From: CAIJXO01 sp041308645
GTDB taxonomy: Bacteria > Patescibacteriota > Minisyncoccia > Phycocordibacterales > GWA1-40-21
DNA: 55,486 nucleotides
NCBI GenBank assembly: GCA_041308645.1
Contig: JBFZBC010000013.1
Location: 1-55,486, forward strand
Reading direction: 5' to 3'
A model generated the notes under the pieces. The model saw only the letters and a list, made by a program, of their open reading frames with translations. It was not told the origin of the DNA and did not search any database. The translations under genes and the position numbers were made by a program. Shown here piece by piece: positions 23,553 through 34,600 of this stretch; the stretch's first letter is position 1, and every line of letters begins with the position of its first letter.

Positions 23553-23554
23553 AT

Positions 23555-24130
23555 ATGAGAAAAATTATTTTTGATTGTGAAACATCAAATATTTTTACTG
23601 AGGTTGGTAGTTCAAATGCCGTTGATTTAGATTTGTCGGTGGTTTGTATTTACGATAGCGAAACCGACAAATATAATTCCTACTTTAAAGAAGAGTTGAA
23701 AGATCTCTGGCCTATTTTGGAAAAAGCGGATTTACTTATCGGTTTTAACTCTGACCATTTTGATATTCCCTTATTAAACAAATACTACTCTGGTGATCTA
23801 ACAAAAATGAAAAGTCTGGACTTATTAAAAGAAATTAAAAATTCTCTTGGTCGTCGAATAAAATTGGATACTATAGCCGAAGCGACTCTTGGTAAAAACA
23901 AAAGTGGTCATGGTTTGGAGGCAGTTACTTGGTGGAAGCAAGGTAAATATGATGAAGTGAAAAAATACTGTCTAGATGATGTAAAAATCACTAAAGAGAT
24001 TTACGAATATGCTTTGAAAAATGGACTACTAAAATATAAGGATATGGGTGTGATAAAAGATATCAAAATTGATACATCTAAATGGAACGATAAGGGTGAT
24101 TCCGCTATTACTCACACTTTGTTTGGATAA
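23555..24130 (+). CDS. DEDD-type 3'-5' exonuclease (RNase H-like fold)
   Basis: The protein has 191 residues and the conserved acidic motifs of the DEDD superfamily: Exo I IIFDCETSN (D7, E9), Exo II LIGFNSDHFDIPLL (aspartates near 67-70) and Exo III YCLDDVKITKEIYEYAL (D near 141). The arrangement is closest to YprB/DnaQ-like RNase H-fold exonucleases. A metal-dependent 3'-5' nuclease acting on DNA or RNA during repair or turnover is the likely role. It is the last gene of the hisS operon and converges on uppP. Confidence 0.8.
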   Translation: MRKIIFDCETSNIFTEVGSSNAVDLDLSVVCIYDSETDKYNSYFKEELKDLWPILEKADLLIGFNSDHFDIPLLNKYYSGDLTKMKSLDLLKEIKNSLGRRIKLDTIAEATLGKNKSGHGLEAVTWWKQGKYDEVKKYCLDDVKITKEIYEYALKNGLLKYKDMGVIKDIKIDTSKWNDKGDSAITHTLFG

Positions 24131-24138
24131 AATCCTTC

Positions 24139-24161
24139 CTCCCTAGGACGGACCTAGGGAG
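24139..24161. terminator. Hairpin between converging exonuclease gene and uppP
   Basis: A perfect 9-bp stem CTCCCTAGG-ACGGA-CCTAGGGAG lies in the 36-base gap between two converging genes. It lacks a U-run. It contains CCTAGG twice, the same hexamer as the centre of the unit 1 palindrome. Confidence 0.6.
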
Positions 24162-24166
24162 AGAGG

Positions 24167-25024
24167 TTACAACCAGATTAAAATAATCACAGCTAGAATA
24201 ATTCTATAAACTCCAAAATAATTTAGGGAGTGATTTTTGAGGAATTTGATGAGAAAATGGATGGCGAAAAGACCAGAAATAAAAGCAAAAATACTTGCGA
24301 TAATTAATGATGACTCTACTTCGGCCAGTGTACCAGTTTGATACAGATCAAAAAGTTTTTTTAAACCGGAACCAAAGATAATCGGCATTGATAATAAAAA
24401 TGAAAATCTGGCCGCTAATCCCCTATTTAAACCTAAAAACAAACCGCCAGAAATAGTAGAACCAGAACGAGAAAAACCAGGAATTAAAGCGAGGCACTGA
24501 AACAAGCCGACAACAAATCCCAGTGTAAGAGGAGAAGGTGCACTAGATACTTCCAAAGAGATTTGGGAGTGCAAAATGTGATCCTTCTTATTAAATTTCT
24601 CAGCAAAGTAAAATAGAATTGCTCCAAGAATTAGAGTAATAGCGACCACGTGATTTCCCCTAAATATAGTGTCCATGTATTTCTGTAAAAATAGACCTAG
24701 GACTATTGCAGGAATTGTACCAATTACCAAAGCCAAAAATAAATTATTTGAATCCTTCTCCTGTTGAGTCATCTCTATATTTTTGAACCTAAAACCTAAA
24801 AACCAAAACCTGAAACCTTTTATAATATTCCAAATATCCTTCCAAAAATAAATAAGGGCAGCAAAGGCGGTCGCTAATTGTAATATAGCATCAAAAGTAA
24901 TTGTTCCTATAATTGGCAAACCTAGAAGTTCTCTAGCGACAATCAAGTGACCGGTCGAAGACACCGGAATAAACTCCGTCATGCCCTGTATCAAACCTAA
25001 AATTGCAGACTTGAAAAAATTCAT
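24167..25024 (-). CDS. uppP: Undecaprenyl-diphosphate phosphatase UppP (BacA)
   Basis: The 285-residue integral membrane enzyme dephosphorylates undecaprenyl diphosphate to recycle the lipid carrier for wall and surface glycans. Both family motifs are present: the N-terminal LGLIQGMTEFIPVSSTGHL with the catalytic glutamate, and the later LIPGFSRSGSTISGGLFLGL with the key arginine. About eight membrane helices are visible. The ATG overlaps the stop of the helicase gene by one base (TAATG), so the two are translationally coupled despite unrelated roles. It serves the glycan-rich region that follows at 28-44 kb. Confidence 0.95.
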   Translation of the reverse strand: MNFFKSAILGLIQGMTEFIPVSSTGHLIVARELLGLPIIGTITFDAILQLATAFAALIYFWKDIWNIIKGFRFWFLGFRFKNIEMTQQEKDSNNLFLALVIGTIPAIVLGLFLQKYMDTIFRGNHVVAITLILGAILFYFAEKFNKKDHILHSQISLEVSSAPSPLTLGFVVGLFQCLALIPGFSRSGSTISGGLFLGLNRGLAARFSFLLSMPIIFGSGLKKLFDLYQTGTLAEVESSLIIASIFAFISGLFAIHFLIKFLKNHSLNYFGVYRIILAVIILIWL

Positions 25025-27990
25025 TAATTTTTCATTATTTCACGCAAAGCACAGTACTCGCATTTCTTATCATCACATTTTTTATTCCAAAAATCAAAGC
25101 GAGCAATCGCTGTCGCTGTTTGGCCAATCAAATCCAAGACTTCCTTTTCATCTTCAACACTAATATCAAAACTCTCTTTTTTATAATCATCTTTATCATT
25201 TGGTTCAATAAAATCTATTTCACCAGTTTTCATTTGATACTTACCTTTCTCATATTTATCCAATAAAATTTTATAGAAAATCAATTGTCTTTTATAATTA
25301 CCGTCATCATTTTTGGTTTTACCTTCAATGGCATTTCTTGACATCGGTTTTTTAGTTTTATAGTCAACCACTGTAACTCCACCGTCATCCTGGATTTCAA
25401 TTTTATCTAGCTGACCTTTCAATAAAATTTTATCTTCATCTTCCACTTTCTCAGATAAATCTGTGTAAACACCCACAATATTAAATTCATTGATCACCGA
25501 ACGTGCCCAGGTGCCGTTGTAAGTATCAAAATAACCCTTTAGGGCAGTTTGGCCTTTTACCAGTGTTTCGATATAATCTTTTTCATTAATTGGTTGTTTT
25601 GCTAAATATTTTTGGAATAGGTCTAAAAGCTCTTGCTGATTTAGATCATCACCATCACGATACTTATCGAAAAAATGTTTAAGCGTTTGATGAATGGCTG
25701 TTCCATACATTTGATGTTTTGATAAGACTTGAGGCAGACGAACGAGATTACAAAAAAAATACCGCCAAGGACAGACTAGAAAATTATTCAGGGCAGTAAC
25801 TGATAACCCTTGATCAAAAAATAGTCGACGTAAATAATCGCGATCCTTGATATTCTTAGCTTTGGCTGTTGAAACTGAAAAGTCTTCTAATTGATCAACT
25901 TCAAGCTTAGTCTCATTAACCTTAATCAAACTTGATTCAATCTCACCTAAAAACTGCGACGGTAAAAGAGCTTTACCATCTTCGGCTAATTTAGAATATG
26001 TGAGAACGACATGCTTTCGAGCTCGAGTTAAAGCAACATAAAACAATCTTCTTTCATCTTCAATCGCATCATAACTCAAAATATCAACATTGGAGATTGG
26101 TAATTTAAATTTATGCATATCCCTTTTATTACCCCAATGACCGTCAACTAGGTTTATGATGTAAATATAATCAAACTCCAAACCCTTACTCTTATGAGCA
26201 GTCATTAAGTGAACAGATTTTTCCGATAAGGTTTTACCTCGAGTTTTAATAACAATATTGTGCTTTTCTAAAACATCCAGATAACTAATAAAATCTTCTA
26301 AGCGATAATTTCGATGAGTACTAATTAACTCTTTCATCTGGTTCATCAACTTGTCTAATTTAGCTAATTTTTCAATCGATTCACTGCTCACCAGTAAATG
26401 TTTAAGAAAACCAGATTCATTGACTATGGCTTCAAAAAAGTCTAAGAGACCTATATTTTTAGCTTGCTTGCTCCATTTCGTTAAAAGACTTGATAGATCA
26501 TAAAAAACTTCAGAGTCATGCAGGGCGTCTAAAATAGAGACCTTTTTTTCTTTAGCTAGAGCAATAATCTTATAAACATCAACATAATCTAAATTTAAAT
26601 AATCAATAAACAAGGCTCGAGATAAAATTTCACTAGCACCCAAATCATTAATTGCTCGCATTAATAAAATCATTTTTCCAATATCACTATCAGAAAAAAG
26701 ATCTTGATCAGACTCAATAGTAAAGGAAATGCCTAATTTTTCCAAGGATCGAGCAATAGCTGAAGCGTCGCGATTCTCTCGATATAAAATTGCGATTTCA
26801 CTTAGATTTACACCCTGCTTAATTTTCTCATTAATACTTTCAGCTATAAATTTAAACTCACTTTTAGCTTTGTCGAAAGTATATAAATCAATTGGCACGT
26901 TTTGATGATTACTTTGAGCTTGAAGTTTGACTTGTAAATCCTTACCACTAGTATTCTTATCAATCAGAGAATGCGAAGCATCTAAAATAGACTGCGAGGA
27001 ACGATAATTATCAGTCAGGTAAATGAGTGCCGCTGTTGGGTAAATCTTTTTGAAATAGAGAAAGTTTTCTAATGATGCTCCTTGAAAACGAAAGATGGCT
27101 TGTTTTTCATCACCAACAATAAAAATATTTGGGTTTTCATGAAAACCAGAAATCAGTTCTAGTATTTTATTCTGGGAGTTATTGGCATCTTGATGCTCGT
27201 CAGCTAAAACATACTGATATTTTTCCTGAAGTTGTAAAAGTAAATCTTTGTTTGACTGTAGGGCCTTAATAACTTCAAGAATCATGTCTTGATAGTCATA
27301 CAATCTTTTTGTTTCTAGAGCTTTTTCATACTGAGTATAAATCTTTTGTAATTCTAGATTTTTAGCATTATTTTTTTCCAAATCTTTATACTTACCTTTC
27401 ATTTCACCTTGGTACTTTCCTTTATCATGATAGAGATCTGGTATGAGTTCAAAATTGCTGATTTGTTTTTTCAAAATCTCGAGCAAATCACTTGGGCTTA
27501 TATTTTCCTGCTTAAGATTATTTATTTCAGAAATAATCGAACGGATATAATGATAAGTATCACCATATGGTTTTAAAATTTCTAATTTAGTTTGATCAAT
27601 GATTTCCTCTAAAATTTTAATTTGATCAATATCAGTGATATTTTGTGCCCCAATAATTCTTGGAAACTCTTCAGGGTAATTCTTGATGATATCATTACAG
27701 AAACCATGAAAAGTATAGATGTTAACTTTATAAGCTGAACTACCAATAATATCCGCCAACTTTTTACGCATTGAATAGACCCCTGATTCAGTAAAAGTGA
27801 GAGCTAAAATACTATCAGCACTAGTATCTGTTTTCTTTAAAATATTGGCGATGCGTAAGGTCAAAATCGAAGTCTTACCAGTTCCCGGTCCCGCTACTAC
27901 CATCACTGGTCCGTCTATCGCATCCACGGCCTCCCTTTGTTTGGGATTTAATTGCCTGTATTTAGCATCAAAAACATCATCTGCTTTCAT
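25024..27990 (-). CDS. UvrD/PcrA-type helicase fused to PD-(D/E)XK nuclease
   Basis: This is a 988-residue superfamily 1 helicase. Walker A is VVAGPGTGKTSILTLRI (about 31-45), motif II LADEHQDANNSQ (near 262), motif V MTAHKSKGLEFDYIYI (near 592) and motif VI RRLFYVALTRARKHV (near 640). A C-terminal RecB-like nuclease domain follows (GGVTVVDYKTKK near 876). One cysteine pair in LVCPWRYFFC (near 737) and three C-terminal cysteines in KKCDDKKCEYCALRE match the iron-sulfur cluster pattern of AddB/Cas4-type nucleases. It is probably a double-strand-break resection enzyme, a one-chain AddAB/AdnAB-like protein. A -10 (TGCTAAAAT) lies six bases before the ATG. Confidence 0.93.
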   Translation of the reverse strand: MKADDVFDAKYRQLNPKQREAVDAIDGPVMVVAGPGTGKTSILTLRIANILKKTDTSADSILALTFTESGVYSMRKKLADIIGSSAYKVNIYTFHGFCNDIIKNYPEEFPRIIGAQNITDIDQIKILEEIIDQTKLEILKPYGDTYHYIRSIISEINNLKQENISPSDLLEILKKQISNFELIPDLYHDKGKYQGEMKGKYKDLEKNNAKNLELQKIYTQYEKALETKRLYDYQDMILEVIKALQSNKDLLLQLQEKYQYVLADEHQDANNSQNKILELISGFHENPNIFIVGDEKQAIFRFQGASLENFLYFKKIYPTAALIYLTDNYRSSQSILDASHSLIDKNTSGKDLQVKLQAQSNHQNVPIDLYTFDKAKSEFKFIAESINEKIKQGVNLSEIAILYRENRDASAIARSLEKLGISFTIESDQDLFSDSDIGKMILLMRAINDLGASEILSRALFIDYLNLDYVDVYKIIALAKEKKVSILDALHDSEVFYDLSSLLTKWSKQAKNIGLLDFFEAIVNESGFLKHLLVSSESIEKLAKLDKLMNQMKELISTHRNYRLEDFISYLDVLEKHNIVIKTRGKTLSEKSVHLMTAHKSKGLEFDYIYIINLVDGHWGNKRDMHKFKLPISNVDILSYDAIEDERRLFYVALTRARKHVVLTYSKLAEDGKALLPSQFLGEIESSLIKVNETKLEVDQLEDFSVSTAKAKNIKDRDYLRRLFFDQGLSVTALNNFLVCPWRYFFCNLVRLPQVLSKHQMYGTAIHQTLKHFFDKYRDGDDLNQQELLDLFQKYLAKQPINEKDYIETLVKGQTALKGYFDTYNGTWARSVINEFNIVGVYTDLSEKVEDEDKILLKGQLDKIEIQDDGGVTVVDYKTKKPMSRNAIEGKTKNDDGNYKRQLIFYKILLDKYEKGKYQMKTGEIDFIEPNDKDDYKKESFDISVEDEKEVLDLIGQTATAIARFDFWNKKCDDKKCEYCALREIMKN

Positions 27991-27996
27991 TCTTCC

Positions 27997-28022
27997 ATTT
28001 TAGCACATTTTTATGCTATAAT
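27997..28022. promoter_or_regulatory. Divergent extended -10 elements, helicase gene and cupin isomerase gene
   Basis: The minus strand has TGCTAAAAT (hexamer 27997-28002) six bases before the ATG at 27990. The plus strand has TGCTATAAT (28017-28022) six bases before the ATG at 28029. Both mRNAs are predicted to be leaderless. Confidence 0.7.
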
Positions 28023-28028
28023 AAAAAG

Positions 28029-28598
28029 ATGTTTAAACCTTTCGCCGAAAGAGATAATGAAAAAATGAGGGAGGTGCTTATGAAACCAAACGCTCTCGCA
28101 CCAGCGATTCATTATTACATGATCCGTGGTGGTAAAAATAAAACTAATATCACTGTCTGGGAAACCGGCACAGTGGATGGTGAATATATTAAAACTTACG
28201 GACATTACCATGTGGGTGATATTTCCGAGACTTATAACATTATCCAAGGTGAAGGGATTTTACTTTTACAAAAAAGAAAAACTGGTGCTGATGGTCAACC
28301 TATAGATGATGAAATAGAAAGTTTTGAAGCTAAAAAAGTAAAAGCTGGTGATAAAATTTTCATCCAGCCAGAAATGGGACATCTCTTGGTGAATACTGGA
28401 GACATCTGGCTAGTTACTTCTGATGATAGCCCAGTGTATGAAACAGATGTAGATCCAGCGGGTCTACCTGGCCACGCTGATTATGAGGCGGTAAAAAAAA
28501 TGGGTGGTTTTGCCTATTTTATAGTAGAAAAAGACGGCGTCCCTACCCTAGTCAAAAATCCTAAATATAAAGTGATACCAGAAGCTGAAATTGAATAA
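28029..28598 (+). CDS. Cupin-type (archaeal-type) glucose-6-phosphate isomerase
   Basis: The 189-residue single cupin protein interconverts glucose-6-phosphate and fructose-6-phosphate. The metal-binding cupin motif 1 is GHYHVGDISETYNIIQGEG, giving two histidines and a glutamate; motif 2 contributes the histidine in PEMGHLLVNTGD. The fold and motifs are those of archaeal/cupin GPI (PF06560), unrelated to the usual bacterial Pgi. It probably feeds sugar phosphates to the glycan genes next to it (glucan synthase-like protein, phosphomannomutase). The gene is monocistronic and leaderless. The 62 bases after it show no further feature. Confidence 0.9.
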   Translation: MFKPFAERDNEKMREVLMKPNALAPAIHYYMIRGGKNKTNITVWETGTVDGEYIKTYGHYHVGDISETYNIIQGEGILLLQKRKTGADGQPIDDEIESFEAKKVKAGDKIFIQPEMGHLLVNTGDIWLVTSDDSPVYETDVDPAGLPGHADYEAVKKMGGFAYFIVEKDGVPTLVKNPKYKVIPEAEIE

Positions 28599-28660
28599 TT
28601 TGAACTATTTTTTGCATCTTAGCCAGACACTTTAAAAGAAAATATGGTTCAAGGATAGTT

Positions 28661-31600
28661 TTATAAAGTGACTTCTACTTTATGAGTTTTCTTATCATTA
28701 ATTAGGTGTATCACATCTCCAGAAAGAGTCTCGCCATTCACAATTATTTTCTTATTTTCTTTTATTGAATTTTGATTATTTAAGATATGAATATTATATT
28801 TTGTATTTTTATGGGTATACAAAAGAGAAAAATTCTTCCAACTTTTTGGTATACATGGATTTATCTCCATTTTATTATTTCTGATTTTTATACCTAAAAT
28901 ACTTTCTAATATCGTACAGTACATTACTCCCGCTGAACCAGTATACCAAGTCCAACCTCCTCGCCCAGCTGGAGCTGGTTTAGCATAAATATCTGAAGCG
29001 ACAACATATGGTTCTACTTTATATAAGGATGCCTTTTTAATACTCTCTGATCTTTTGATTGGATTCACACTGTCAATAATTTTCATGGCTGAAAGAGGGT
29101 CATTTAACTTCGCATAAGCCTGAGCAGCCCATAAAGCTCCGTGATTATATTGGGCACCATTTTCTCTAACACCTGGTGGGTAATCTTTAATATACCCTGG
29201 ATCCATCGAGGTGTCCTTAACAGCAGGAAAAATCAATAATAATAAATCATTATTTTGGAAAAGATTCTTCATAACTGAATTCATCGCGATCTTACTTCTG
29301 TCAGTCCGTGCAACACCAGATAACACTGACCAAGACTGAGAAATAGAGTCTATTTTAAATTCCCTATTTGAAGAAGAACCTAAAGCGACTCCGTTGTCAT
29401 AAAAAGCTCGTTTGTACCACTTACCATCCCAAGCCTTTCTTTCTAAAGCAGTGGTTAAGTTTTGTAAAGTCACTTCAAATCTCTTGACTCTATCCTCGTC
29501 TCCACGATTTTTAATATATGGGGTAAATTTCTTAATAACCGCACATAAGAACCAGCCTAGCCAGACACTTTCTCCTTGCCCTTTTTCTCCTACTTTATTT
29601 AGACCATCATTCCAATCCCCATTACCTATAATAGGTAGCCCATTCTTACCGAAAACAAAAGTCTTTTCAATCGCTCTTAAACAGTGATCATATAAATCAT
29701 ACTTTTCCTTATCCACCTCAGCTATACCAGCCCAATTTGAATTACTAATAAAATCTAAAAGTGGACCCTTCAGATACGGAATTTTTTCATCAAGAATCTT
29801 AATATCATTTGTTATCTCCAAATAAAAACTTACAACGTAAGGTAACCACAATTGTTGATCAGAAAAGACTGTTCTAACTCCAAATGAATTATGTTCATGC
29901 CACCAATTTTGGACATCACCCTCCAAAAATTGGTGATGACTTGCCTTAAGAATAATTTCCTTGGTCACTTCAGGATTAGTCCAAACTAAAGACATGGAAT
30001 CTTGTAATTGATCGCGAAAACCATAAGCACCAGACGGTTGATAATAACCTGTCCGAGCCAGCAACCTAGATGACATTACCTGATGGATAAGTCTAAAATT
30101 AAATAATATATTTAGTGATTGATCAGGAGTTTTGATTTGTACTTTATTTAAAAGATTATTCCAATTTGACTCAATTTCCTTTAATGAAGAGTGATAATGA
30201 GTCAAACTTCGATATTTTGCTATAAGTTTATGGACAGCCTCTATGGAATATCCACCTCCTAATAGAGAAATAATTTCGATCTCTTCACCTGGATTCAAAG
30301 TAAAGAAGGTCTCAAGAGCAACGCAATGATCAACATCATCATGAATAATATTTGATAATTTCTCACGGTGCAGAGCGGCTGGATTATTCACATCTCCCCC
30401 TTTCCCAAGAAACTCCTCTCGATCATTGGTCACTAAGCTATTTCCAGCGTTAAGATCCACAAAAGCTAGGACTTTCTTGAAAGATTCGCTAAAAATATTT
30501 TTTACTATTATTGCTCCTGTTGTTTTATCTAGTGTCGTTTTTAAATAATCTTTATTATCTTGCCTATTTGCTCCACCAACAGACATTTCAAAAAATCCTG
30601 TTAATGATAGTTTTTTTATAATTTTAGTCGTATTAGTAAATTTGAATTTAACGATCTTAACATTATCTTCCACTGGTACATGGACAACCATACTTTGATC
30701 TATTCCCCGGCTTTTGTGTTCAAACTTCGTAAAACCTAAACCGTGGCTTACGATATAAGTATGAGGGCTCTTGATTGGTAAAGGTGTAGGGTTCCAAAAA
30801 TCTCCCGTCTCCTCATCTCTCAGATAAAAGATTTCACTGCTTCTATCAATCAGCGGATCATCAATACGTTTAGTTAAACGATTATCATAACTATCAGCAA
30901 ACCAAGTATAAGATGAACCACTTTCAGTAATAACGGTACCAATATTTTTATTAGCAATAATATTTGCCCAAGGGCAAGGAGTATAAAGTGATTTTTTATA
31001 ATTAATATTCATTTTATATTCCCGACCATCATCCGCAAAACCACCTAGACCGTTATAAAATGATAATTTATCAAGAGTTGGGTGTGTGTCTTTACTCAAA
31101 GTATTAACTTTTTTAGTGGTTTTTAAATACGGTACGGAAGCCTTAGAGTTTGATTTAGTGATTTCTAATATTTGTTGCTCAATTGTCCCAAGCTTACTAT
31201 CAATCACTACCCTTGATAGAAGGAGTAGATCTTCTTTATCAACTAATGATAGATGCGAAGCTTGAATATGGAAAACATTTCCTCTAATAGTCTTACTAAC
31301 TGTCGTCTGATTATAACGGATAAGAAAATCAACCTCATCCTCAAATGATTTAATATAGCTGGTTGGATATTCATTTAAAAGAACTAAATCATGAGCAATA
31401 CCTTTGTGTTTTAAATATTTATGACAAATAAGCATATTCTTTACCATCGCCATATCATTCATGTCATAAAAACGAACAATCAATATTGGTAGGTCACCTG
31501 AAATACCGATTCGCCACAGGGTTTGAACTTTTGCTTCATGACTGTCTTGTCTAAAACTTTTAATATCACTAGAATAATGTGGTGACAATAATCTAGAGGC

Positions 31601-34600
31601 CAAAGCTTGATATGACAAAGCTAGCTCATGTGATATTCCCAAACTATTTACAACGTCATAACTATGTTTATCTGATTTTATTATAGCCTGATTTATATGT
31701 TTTTGATTTGAATATTTTTTTAGATTATTTATCAATTCTTCTTGTGAATTACCAAAGATGTTTACGTATGTTATGGTGATCGCCTCATTACTTTTTAATT
31801 CAATCTGATTTTGGAAACTAAAAATCGGGTCAAAGTTATAACCCAAATCAGGATTTCCTTGATGGTGAGTTGGAGAAAAAATATCTGGTTGACTTAAAGT
31901 ACCCCCTCTATCAATAAACTGATTTCTATTTGTGGTATAAATAGATTCACCTTCATTATAAAGAGAAGTGAAAACCTTATGGGCTAAATATAAATTAGTT
32001 CCCCTTTTAACATTATTTGGCCTGCTGTAAACTAGGGCATTATATTTCTTCCAATATTCTGATTTTATAAACAATTTTTGGAAGGCAGTATGATGCAAAT
32101 CATCATTCGATTTTGCCAAACAGACTTCCCCATAACTAGTAATATTTAATGTTTTAGCTTCTTTGTGGTGATTGGTTAAGGTTAGTATCCGAAATTCTAC
32201 ATTACTATCTGGAGCAATAGCTATAGTTAAAGAGCTTTCAATATTATTATGAATCTTAATAAATCTTGCTTTATTTTCAAAATATTCAATTTTATTTTTA
32301 CCCAAAGACACACCAGTTGGTCTAGTGGTTGGAGACCAAAGATTATTTTTATTTTCATCATATAAATAAATAAATTGCCCCCAAGTCTCTGCCACCGTAT
32401 CTTCCCTAAACCTTGTTAAATTTATATCAGCAACTCGACTCCCTCCCGCTCCAGTATTACTTACATCCACAAAATAAGAGCCATTGGAAATAAATGCCCG
32501 TCTTGGATATGAAGTATATAAAGGAATGAACTGTTTTACATGGACATCATTGTTCCCAGTGGTTACATATTCTGCCTGTAAGTGATCTATACTTTTTATG
32601 GGACGAGCTGGTATAGAGGATGGTATTTTTTCTTCAAAAATTGTGTCCAAAGCTTCCACTCGAGGGTCTGAAAGAAAAAGTGAATGCACTCGCTCGTGAT
32701 TAACCTGATTATTTAAAGACTGAAGAGAAAAACCTTGATGGTGAGCATAATATATTTTTGCTGGTACACCAACACTATTCTGACTACCGTCCTCTAATTT
32801 TGCTCCATAATCAATTGCATCATAAAAACCATAACGTCCCATAAACTTTGACTTGATCATTTTTCTCATATTTAAGGTTGCTTCTTTTGGTTTAAACGCC
32901 AAGGAGAGTACGGTAGTATACGGTGCAACAACAAGATAATCCTTAAGGTCACGCTTAAGACCAAGCTCTGGGTGGCCAAAAATCTGGTATTGATAATTAT
33001 TATTTAAATCCAAAGCGGAATATGCTGACTCTCCCATTCCCCAAGGAATCTTATACTTTTTACCATACTTAATATGCGCATTTATAGCAACATTTGCCGT
33101 GCGACCAAGTAATGACTCTTTATGTACTTTGAAAAATATCAGAGAAGTTAAATATTCAAAAAGTGAGCCACCCCAAGATACCAAAGAGATGTTTTTTTGA
33201 TCAAGTTGGACAAGTTTTCTACTCAAATAAAACCAATGCTTTATCGGTACATCATTTTTCAAAACGGCCATAAAACTGATGGCATTGGCCTCTGACGCTA
33301 AAAAGTCATAATAATAGTTATCGATTTTTTCTAAAATAGCGTTATAACCAATATGAAACAAACCACGCTCTTCATTATACAAAAAGGCAAAATTAGTTTC
33401 ATCAACAAACTTATTGGCCAAAGAAACAATATGTAGAAATTCATTTTTAATTTTTATTGCATGATTTTGGGCATGAGTAATATGGGTAATAACTTGATGA
33501 TACCATTTCTCAATATTTTCCTTCTCATCATTATCTAGACTAGCAGAATGGATGAGATTTATAAAAAATAAATCCTCGATTTCACATTTGAGCTGTCCAT
33601 TTAAAGTCTCAAGGGAGGGAATAATATCTAATTTTGAACAAATATTTTTAAGCGTTTTTGCTAGATGAGAATTCCTTTTTTCATTTCTGATAACTGGTTT
33701 TGCCAGACGGTCCTGATTATAAAACATAAAAACAGCAAGCTCATCTATTTGCTGCTTAAGTAATGTATTAAAATGTTCAATACTAGAATATATACTAGAC
33801 AAAATTCCCTTGCTAATTCCAAGATTCAAATTACTTACTATTCTTTTCATCTTCTCATTACTTTCCGTCAAATCATTTAAAACCTTACTTACACATTCGA
33901 TAGATTCTAGTTTATCAATAATCTTTATTTTTATAAGAATCTGACGAGCCTCATTATATATACCTCTAACTGCCTTTCGGTCTACCTTTATAACACCTCG
34001 TTCATTCATAATTAAACAGGCATCATCAATCAAACTATTTAAAATATCCTCAAAACCAACAAAGCTAGCTTTACTGATAATTGGTTTTCCTATGATATCC
34101 AAAATCCCCTGTTTTAAGGTTATTAGGTTTAATAATAAATTTGCACTATCTACACTTGAAACATATTTAGGGTTTAGAGGTTGTAAAGTACAAATATCAT
34201 ACCAGTTATAAAAGTGCCCTTTGTAACGCTCTAAATGATCTAGACTTCTAAAAGAAGAAGTTAAACGCCATAATAAGTTAGACAAACTTATATAACCTAA
34301 ATCATAAGCAGAAAAATTACCTAAAAGATGACAACCAATATTTGTTGGTGATGTGGCGGAACGAGAATTTGTGACTGGTTCTTCCTGATAATGATCCGGA
34401 ATAAGGTAATTATTGTCTCGACGGGCCAACTCTAGGAAAAAGCGGGCTGAGCGGCAAGCCACCCCTCTTAAAAGCTTGGTATCACTTTTTTTATACTGAA
34501 ATACTTTTTCTTTTCGACTTATATGATAAGCAACTAATGGAGAAATAAACCAAAATATAGTTGTAAAATATGGTGAAAAACTGTCATGAAAACTAAGTAA

